Positions 39,740-44,603 of a stretch of 44,603 nucleotides of DNA are shown here, one piece after another. A program made the position numbers and the translations under genes. The stretch is from Pseudoxanthomonas taiwanensis (GTDB taxonomy: Bacteria > Pseudomonadota > Gammaproteobacteria > Xanthomonadales > Xanthomonadaceae). The DNA is taken from positions 1 through 44,603 of the forward strand of contig NZ_PDWK01000014.1 in assembly GCF_010093135.1 (NCBI RefSeq), in the 5' to 3' direction. Below the pieces are notes generated by a model. That model was given only the letters and a program-made list of their open reading frames with translations, did no database searches and was not told the origin of the DNA. Each line of letters begins with the position of its first letter. Position 1 is the first letter of the stretch.

Positions 39740-40198
39740 TTACTTGGTGACGACCAGCTTGCCCTTCATCATGGCCGAGTGGCCCGGGAAGGTGCAGAAG
39801 AAGCTGTAGTCACCGCCCGGGGTCAGGGCCTTGCCCGGGAAGGTGACCTTGGTCTTCTGGCCGCCGCCGATCAGCTCGGTGTGGGCGATCACGCGGGCGT
39901 CGCCCTTGGGCACGTAGGCGTTGGCGGCGCCGGCCTTGATGCCGTCGCGGGCGATGCCGGCCATGTCGGCGGTCTTGCTGATGACCACGTTGTGGCCCAT
40001 CGCGGTGACCGGCAGCTTGCCGGTGTGCGCCAGCTCGACGGTGATGGTCGGGCAGCTGGCCGAGACGGTGGCCTCCTTCAGGTCGAACTTCATGGCGTCG
40101 TCGCCCTTGAGCGAGATGGTGCAGTTGCCGGCGGCCTGGGCCATGCCGGCGGCGCCCATCAGGGCCAGGGCAGCGAGGATGCGGGTGCGGTTCTTCAT
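39740..40198 (-). CDS. azu: Azurin
   Basis: A 152-residue periplasmic blue copper protein, the likely electron donor to NirK. The signal peptide is 1-22 (cleavage near AQA-AG). Copper ligands are H69 (GHNVV), C135, H140 and M144 (FCTFPGHSAMMKG). The structural disulphide pair is C26/C49. ATG 40198 is chosen over the longer frame because the signal peptide begins there. It lies 37 bp after the SCO gene. Confidence 0.97.
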   Translation of the reverse strand: MKNRTRILAALALMGAAGMAQAAGNCTISLKGDDAMKFDLKEATVSASCPTITVELAHTGKLPVTAMGHNVVISKTADMAGIARDGIKAGAANAYVPKGDARVIAHTELIGGGQKTKVTFPGKALTPGGDYSFFCTFPGHSAMMKGKLVVTK

Positions 40199-40235
40199 GG
40201 TGGTTACTCCGGTTTGACGGGGATGGATGGAAGCG

Positions 40236-40856
40236 TCAGTCCGCGGCCAGCGTGGCGCGGACCTGTTGCACGAATGCGGGATCGGGCGCGATGCCCGTGA
40301 CTTCGGAGCGTGCGACCTCGCGGCCCTCGGCGTCAAGCAGCACCAGTACGCTGGTGTGGTTGATGCTGCCGTCGTCGCGGAAGCGGTAGCGTACGCCCAA
40401 CACGCTGGCCAGGGCGCGGACCGCGTCCGGTTCCGGGCGCAGGTAGCGCCAGGCGGCGGGCGTGCGGTGGTCGGCGGCGACCGCGGCCCGGGCCTGCGGG
40501 GTGTCGCGCGCCGGGTCCAGGGTGATGACCGCCACGCCCAGGCGTTCGCCGTCGGCGCCCAGCTGCTTCTGCAGGGCCTTGGCGTTCTCCAGGATCAGCG
40601 GGCACATCAGGTGGCAGTTGGCGTAGAACATCGACACCAGCTGCGGCCGGCCGTGCAGGTCGGACCAGCGCAGCGGCTGGCCGTGCTGGTCGGTCAGGCC
40701 GGCATCGACCTGGTACAGCGAACTGCCGGGCAGCATGGTCGCCGCGGGCGCGTCCGGCCCGGCCAGCGCGGCCAGGGCGACCGGCAGCGGCCCGCACAGG
40801 GATAGCGCCAGGGCCAGGCCCAGGGCGGTACGCAGGGGTTTGAAGTGGTGGTTCAT
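40236..40856 (-). CDS. SCO1/SenC family copper chaperone
   Basis: A 206-residue thioredoxin-fold protein with an N-terminal signal or anchor (about 9-30). The copper-binding CxxxC is C81-HLM-C85 and the conserved histidine is H167 (NHTSVL). SCO proteins load copper into CuA oxidases or other cuproenzymes. Here it sits between nirV and azurin, so NirK or azurin maturation is a sensible inference. ATG 40856 overlaps the nirV stop. Confidence 0.92.
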   Translation of the reverse strand: MNHHFKPLRTALGLALALSLCGPLPVALAALAGPDAPAATMLPGSSLYQVDAGLTDQHGQPLRWSDLHGRPQLVSMFYANCHLMCPLILENAKALQKQLGADGERLGVAVITLDPARDTPQARAAVAADHRTPAAWRYLRPEPDAVRALASVLGVRYRFRDDGSINHTSVLVLLDAEGREVARSEVTGIAPDPAFVQQVRATLAAD

Positions 40857-41656
40857 GGCTGGCTCCTCGCGCAGCGGAAGCCCAGGTTGCCGAGGGTGGC
40901 AGCGGGCGTGAGGGCCGACAGCAGGACGAAGCGCTTGACCGCGCCGTAGTCGGCCGGATCGTTGAAGGCCATGGCCGAGGCGCCGCAGTACTGCAGGGCG
41001 TCGCCGTCGTCGCGGCCGCGGCGGTCGCCGCCGCCCAGCAACGAGGTGGCGTCGCCGGTCCATTCCCAGTAGGCGCCGTGCAGGCCACGGACGCCGTACA
41101 CGTTGGCCGGGGCGTCCGCCGCGGCATCGGGCGCGTGCGGGGTGCCGTCGTTGGCCTGGCGCAGGCGCCACTGGCGGTCGTGGCGGGCATCGGCGCGGGT
41201 GGCGTCGGCGGCCGCGGCGAATTCCCACTCGAGGAAGTCCGGCAGGCGCCCGCCAGCCTCGCGGCAGAACGCATCGGCGGCGTACCAGTTCACGTGCACC
41301 ACCGGGGCGTCCGGGTCCAGCCTGGCGCCGGGGGCGTCGGCACTTTCCCAGTGGCCCAGGTAGCCGGGACTGGAGAACAGCGCGGGGATGCGGTCGCGCC
41401 GCCACTCGGGGCGGCGCGCCACGAATGCGGCGAACTGGGCGTTGCTGACCGGGCGCTCCATCAGCTGGAACGGCGCCACCGGCAGCACCGGCCGCTCCTC
41501 CTCGAAGCGCACCGCCGAACGGAACGCGCCGCCGGGAATGGACCGCCATGCGATCCCGCCGCCGGACGCCGCGTCGGTGGCGGCGGCCCCGGCCAGGGCC
41601 GGAGCCAGCGCCAGGAAGGCGGCGAGGGTGGTGGACAGGGGCATGCTGCGGGACAT
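40853..41656 (-). CDS. nirV: NirV, formylglycine-generating-enzyme-like protein
   Basis: A 267-residue SUMF1/FGE-sulfatase-domain protein with a signal peptide (1-24). Domain marks are IPGGAFRSAV, RPVSNAQFAAFV, PVVHVNWYAADAFCREAGGRLP and the terminal NLGFRCARS. NirV commonly follows nirK in denitrifiers, though its role is unclear. It lies 14 bp after nirK. An in-frame ATG at 41644 is an alternative start. Confidence 0.88.
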   Translation of the reverse strand: MSRSMPLSTTLAAFLALAPALAGAAATDAASGGGIAWRSIPGGAFRSAVRFEEERPVLPVAPFQLMERPVSNAQFAAFVARRPEWRRDRIPALFSSPGYLGHWESADAPGARLDPDAPVVHVNWYAADAFCREAGGRLPDFLEWEFAAAADATRADARHDRQWRLRQANDGTPHAPDAAADAPANVYGVRGLHGAYWEWTGDATSLLGGGDRRGRDDGDALQYCGASAMAFNDPADYGAVKRFVLLSALTPAATLGNLGFRCARSQP

Positions 41657-41670
41657 GGCGGCGGCTGCGC

Positions 41671-42735
41671 TCAGTGCTGGTGGCCCTGGGGTTCGGCTTC
41701 CGGGTACTCGACGTCGTGCTGCTGGCCGGTGTAGATCTCCGGGCGCTTCTCGCCGTCGACCTTGAGGATGCCCAGCGTGCCCTTGTGGAAGGCGCGGAAC
41801 AGGCTGTGGTCGACCAGCACGAAGTTGCCGGGCACGTCGGCCTTGAACTCGACGATGGCCGCGCCACCGGCCGGGATCAGCGTGGTCTGCACGTTCTCCT
41901 GGTACTTGCTGCCGCCCTCGAAGTAGACCTTGTCGAAGATCTCGCCGATGACGTGGAAGCTGGAGGTCAGGTTGGGGCCGCCGTTGCCGACGTACATGCG
42001 GATCTTCTCGCCGGCGTTGGCCTGCAGCGCGTTGTCGCCGGTGAGCGCGCCGACCGAGCCGTTGAACACCACGTAGGTCGGATCCTCGGCGATGCCCTTC
42101 TCCAGGCTGAAGGCCTGCAGGCCTTTCTCGCCGTTGGCACCCTCGGTGTAGAAGTCGCCCTGCATGACGTAGAACTCCTTGTCCACCGGCTCCATGCCTT
42201 CCTCCGGTTCGACCAGGATCAGGCCGTACATGCCGTTGGCCACGTGCATCGCCACCGGGGCCATCGCGCAGTGGTAGACGTACAGGCCGGGGTTGAGCGC
42301 CTTGAACGTGAACTGCGTCTCGCGGCCGGGCAGGGTGAAGGTGGCCTCGGCGCCGCCGCCTTCGCCGGTCACCGCGTGCAGGTCGATGTTGTGGGAGAAG
42401 TGCGAGCTGTGGTGGTTCTTCAGCCGGAACTCCACCGTGTCGCCCTCGCGCACGCGGATGAAGCTGCCGGGGACCGAACCACCGAAGGTCCAGAAGTTGT
42501 AGGTGACGCCGTCGTCCAGCTGCATCTCCTTCTCGACGATCTCCAGGTCGACCACGACCTTGGCCGGGGTCTTGCGCGAGATCGGGGCCGGGACCAGCGG
42601 CGGCGCGGTCAGCTGCGCCTGCACGACCGGCAGCGGGGCATCGGAAGCCTTGGCCTTGGCGGCGAAGGCGGGAGCGGAAGCCAGGGCGATTGCCGCCGAA
42701 AGCGCGCCGATGGCCAGGTGGTGACGGATCTTCAT
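41671..42735 (-). CDS. nirK: Copper-containing nitrite reductase
   Basis: A 354-residue periplasmic enzyme reducing nitrite to nitric oxide. The signal peptide is 1-25. Type 1 copper ligands are H115, C156, H164 and M169. Type 2 ligands are H120, H155 and H310. Catalytic D118 and H261 are both present. One residue fewer lies between C156 and H164 than in Alcaligenes NirK, and the C-terminus has a short His-rich tail (GHQH). AAGGAGA precedes ATG 42735 by six bases. FNR-like boxes lie upstream. nirV, SCO and azurin follow as one operon. Confidence 0.97.
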   Translation of the reverse strand: MKIRHHLAIGALSAAIALASAPAFAAKAKASDAPLPVVQAQLTAPPLVPAPISRKTPAKVVVDLEIVEKEMQLDDGVTYNFWTFGGSVPGSFIRVREGDTVEFRLKNHHSSHFSHNIDLHAVTGEGGGAEATFTLPGRETQFTFKALNPGLYVYHCAMAPVAMHVANGMYGLILVEPEEGMEPVDKEFYVMQGDFYTEGANGEKGLQAFSLEKGIAEDPTYVVFNGSVGALTGDNALQANAGEKIRMYVGNGGPNLTSSFHVIGEIFDKVYFEGGSKYQENVQTTLIPAGGAAIVEFKADVPGNFVLVDHSLFRAFHKGTLGILKVDGEKRPEIYTGQQHDVEYPEAEPQGHQH

Positions 42736-42799
42736 GTTTCGTCTCCTTCGTCTCGTTGGGCTGCGGGACGAACAGTGCGCGTACGCCACCGGACGGACC

Positions 42800-42813
42800 T
42801 TGATTTGCATCAA
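42800..42813 (-). promoter_or_regulatory. FNR-type box 1 (nirK-proximal)
   Basis: TTGATTTGCATCAA, a perfect TTGAT-N4-ATCAA site. If it acts at -41.5 for nirK, transcription would start near 42765, about 30 nt before the ATG. The -10 region there (CACTGT on the minus strand) is weak, as in activator-dependent promoters. Confidence 0.85.
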
Positions 42814-42848
42814 TCCGCTACCCGCGGCGGGCACGACCTGCGCTCCAC

Positions 42849-42862
42849 TTGACCCAGGTCAA
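42849..42862. promoter_or_regulatory. FNR-type box 2 (central)
   Basis: TTGACCCAGGTCAA, a perfect TTGAC-N4-GTCAA palindrome, one change per half from the FNR consensus and within the range of Dnr/NnrR-type sites. It lies exactly 49 bp from both neighbouring boxes. Confidence 0.65.
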
Positions 42863-42897
42863 GCCGGTGCATGGCGGCCGCCTGCGGGGGCTTGCGA

Positions 42898-42911
42898 TTG
42901 ACCACCATCAA
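42898..42911 (+). promoter_or_regulatory. FNR-type box 3 (copper-receptor-proximal)
   Basis: TTGACCACCATCAA, one change from TTGAT-N4-ATCAA. At -41.5 it would give a start near 42946 for the TonB-dependent receptor, about 29 nt before its ATG, with AAGACT in the -10 position. Confidence 0.65.
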
Positions 42912-42974
42912 GGCGCATGCGGCGGCCGGCGCAAGACTGCCCGTACCCCGAGGAAACGCGCACGAGGCGCAGCC

Positions 42975-44603
42975 ATGATCCGCAATCCCCTTGCCCATGC
43001 CCTGGTCGCCGCGCTTTGCGCCGCCGTCCCCGCCGCCGTGGCCGCGGACGGGCATGTCCATGCCGAACTGGCCACCACCGACCTGGATGGGGTGGTGGTA
43101 CTGGGCGTGGCCCCGGTGGCCGCGGCCACCTTCACCACCGATCCGAAGCTGCCGCGCCAGCCGGTCCCCGCCAGCGATGGCGCCGACTACCTGAAGACCA
43201 TCCCCGGCTTCTCCACCCTGCGCAGTGGCGGCACCAACGGCGATCCGGTACTGCGCGGCATGTTCGGCTCGCGCATCGCCCTGCTCACCAACGACGGCGT
43301 GCTCAGCGGCGCCTGTCCCTCGCGCATGGACAACGCCATGTCCTACATCGCGCCGGAGACCTACGACCGCCTGACCGTCGTGAAGGGTCCTCAGACCGTG
43401 CTGTGGGGAGGCGGCGCCTCGGCCGGCACGGTGCGCTTCGAGCGCGAGATCCCGTACTTCGACCGCCCGGGCGTGCGTGCCCAGGGCAGCCTGCTGGCCG
43501 GCGGCAACGGCCGCAACGACCAGGTGCTGGATGCCAGTGCCGGCACCCCGCGCGGTTATGCGCGTGTCGCCGGCAACCGTTCGGAGGCCAGCGACTACCG
43601 CGCCGGTGACGGCCGCCGCGTGCCCTCGGCCTGGGACAAGTGGAACGCCGACGCGGCAATCGGCTGGACCCCAGATGCGGACACCGTGCTGGAGCTGTCG
43701 GCTGGCACCGGCGATGCCGAAGCCCGCTATGCCGGCCGCGGCATGGACGGCTCGCGGTTCCGCCGCGACAGCCTCGGCCTGCGCTTTGAAAAGAAGCACA
43801 TGGGTGGCGTGCTCGATGCGGTGGTGGCCAGCCTCTACCGCAACGAGGTCGACCACGTGATGGACAACTACAGCCTGCGCGACCCGGATTCGGATTCGGC
43901 CATGCCCATGCCGATGGCCAGCAATGTCGGCGACACCAGCGAGGGCGGGCGCATTGCCCTGACCTTCCAGCACGGCCGCTGGGAGGTGACCGCCGGCGTG
44001 GACGGCAGGCAGGGCGAACACCGCCGGCGCAGCGGCATGGGCCGCGACGCCTGGCGCCAGGCGCCCTGGACCCATGACGCACGCACCCGCACCGTCGGCG
44101 CGTTCGCCGAATCGCACTGGCACATCGACGAGGTGCACCACCTGATGTCCGGCCTGCGCGTGGACCGCGCCCGTGCCGAGGACCGGCGCGCGCGCACCGG
44201 CAGCGGCATGGACGCCATGCCCAACCCGACCGCGGGCCAGCGCCGGGGGGAAACCCTCGCCGGCGGCTTCGTCCGCTACGAGCACGACATGGCCGGGCGC
44301 TTCGGCTGGTATGCCGGCCTCGGCCACGCCGAGCGCATGCCGGACTACTGGGAGCTGTTCTCGCCCACGATGGGGCCGCAGGGCGCGGCCAATGCCTTCA
44401 TCGGTCTGCAGCCGGAGCGCACCACCCAGCTCGACGCCGGCCTGCAGTACCGCGCCGGCAAGGTGGAAGCCTGGGCCTCGGTCTACGCCGGGCGGATCGA
44501 CGACTACATCGTGTTCGACTATGTCCCCGGCGGGATGATGGGAGGCAGCACGCGTGCACGGAACCTGGATGCGGACATCGCCGGCGGCGAACTGGGCGCG
44601 GAC
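42975..44603 (+). CDS. TonB-dependent copper receptor (OprC/NosA family), partial
   Basis: An outer-membrane receptor open to the window end (543 codons, C-terminus missing). The signal peptide is 1-24. The plug domain includes YLKTIPGFSTLRSGG and TYDRLTVVKGPQTVLWGGG. The copper site known from Pseudomonas OprC, CxxxM plus HxM, is present as C114/M118 (CPSRM) and H294/M296 (HVM). A Met-rich loop (MPMPM) follows the HxM. ATG 42975 has GAGG seven bases upstream. It is divergent from nirK and probably supplies copper for NirK, azurin and the cbb3 oxidase. Confidence 0.93.
   Translation, partial: MIRNPLAHALVAALCAAVPAAVAADGHVHAELATTDLDGVVVLGVAPVAAATFTTDPKLPRQPVPASDGADYLKTIPGFSTLRSGGTNGDPVLRGMFGSRIALLTNDGVLSGACPSRMDNAMSYIAPETYDRLTVVKGPQTVLWGGGASAGTVRFEREIPYFDRPGVRAQGSLLAGGNGRNDQVLDASAGTPRGYARVAGNRSEASDYRAGDGRRVPSAWDKWNADAAIGWTPDADTVLELSAGTGDAEARYAGRGMDGSRFRRDSLGLRFEKKHMGGVLDAVVASLYRNEVDHVMDNYSLRDPDSDSAMPMPMASNVGDTSEGGRIALTFQHGRWEVTAGVDGRQGEHRRRSGMGRDAWRQAPWTHDARTRTVGAFAESHWHIDEVHHLMSGLRVDRARAEDRRARTGSGMDAMPNPTAGQRRGETLAGGFVRYEHDMAGRFGWYAGLGHAERMPDYWELFSPTMGPQGAANAFIGLQPERTTQLDAGLQYRAGKVEAWASVYAGRIDDYIVFDYVPGGMMGGSTRARNLDADIAGGELGAD

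Noticed and set aside
42810-44327. 505-codon minus-strand frame opposite the copper receptor
   Set aside because: The plus strand encodes a clear TonB-dependent receptor with signal peptide and copper residues; the opposite frame is low-complexity.

Overview
The window is a GC-rich bacterial chromosome segment. Its gene content points to the gammaproteobacterial family Xanthomonadaceae (Lysobacteraceae). The main clues are a Clp-type CRP homologue beside speD, coq7 and rplM-rpsI, an E3 component carrying lipoyl domains, and a COQ7-type ubiquinone hydroxylase. Genus cannot be settled from the sequence. There is no insertion sequence, prophage, integrase or CRISPR array. Nearly all of it is core energy metabolism, with some accessory genes at the right end. 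The first ~240 bases are runs of G and C that look like a degraded contig end.

Layout, left to right. (1) 256-879: OmpW-like porin. (2) 1251-4790: pyruvate dehydrogenase E2 (aceF) and a dihydrolipoyl dehydrogenase with two fused lipoyl domains; aceE is absent. (3) 4870-5694: outer-membrane beta-barrel protein. (4) 6039-13266: complete ATP synthase operon atpIBEFHAGDC with a promoter, an internal hairpin and a clear terminator. (5) 13484-16144: trpD, trpC and a HAD phosphatase. (6) 16160-19996: clp, speD, a guanidine-II riboswitch in front of a gdx/sugE exporter, coq7, and rplM-rpsI. (7) 20101-20175: tRNA-Gln(CTG) with its own promoter and terminator, followed by a frameshifted MASE2-GGDEF diguanylate cyclase. 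(8) 21294-30402, minus strand: the cbb3 oxidase structural genes ccoNOQP, a small unknown membrane protein, and the assembly genes ccoGHIS plus a TauE/SafE-like gene. A perfect FNR/Anr box lies upstream of ccoN. (9) 30598-34273: an NDP-forming acyl-CoA synthetase/GNAT protein (PatZ/Pka-like) and a thioredoxin-reductase-like flavoprotein. (10) 34270-39220, minus: acnD, SRPBCC gene, 2H phosphoesterase-like gene and prpF, i.e. the methylcitrate-cycle dehydratase pair without prpB or prpC. (11) 39425-42735, minus: a copper denitrification group of nirK, nirV, SCO1/SenC, azurin and a tiny Cys-tailed HMA-like protein. Divergent from it is an OprC-type TonB-dependent copper receptor (42975 to the window end).

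The genes suggest a respiratory organism that lives at low oxygen: a high-affinity cbb3 oxidase, copper nitrite reductase with azurin as likely electron donor, and a dedicated outer-membrane copper importer. The cbb3 operon and the nirK/copper-receptor pair both carry FNR-type boxes, so an Fnr/Anr/Dnr regulator encoded elsewhere probably controls them together. The most notable structure is the nirK/receptor intergenic region, where three FNR-like 14-mers sit exactly 49 bp apart, placed symmetrically for both divergent genes.
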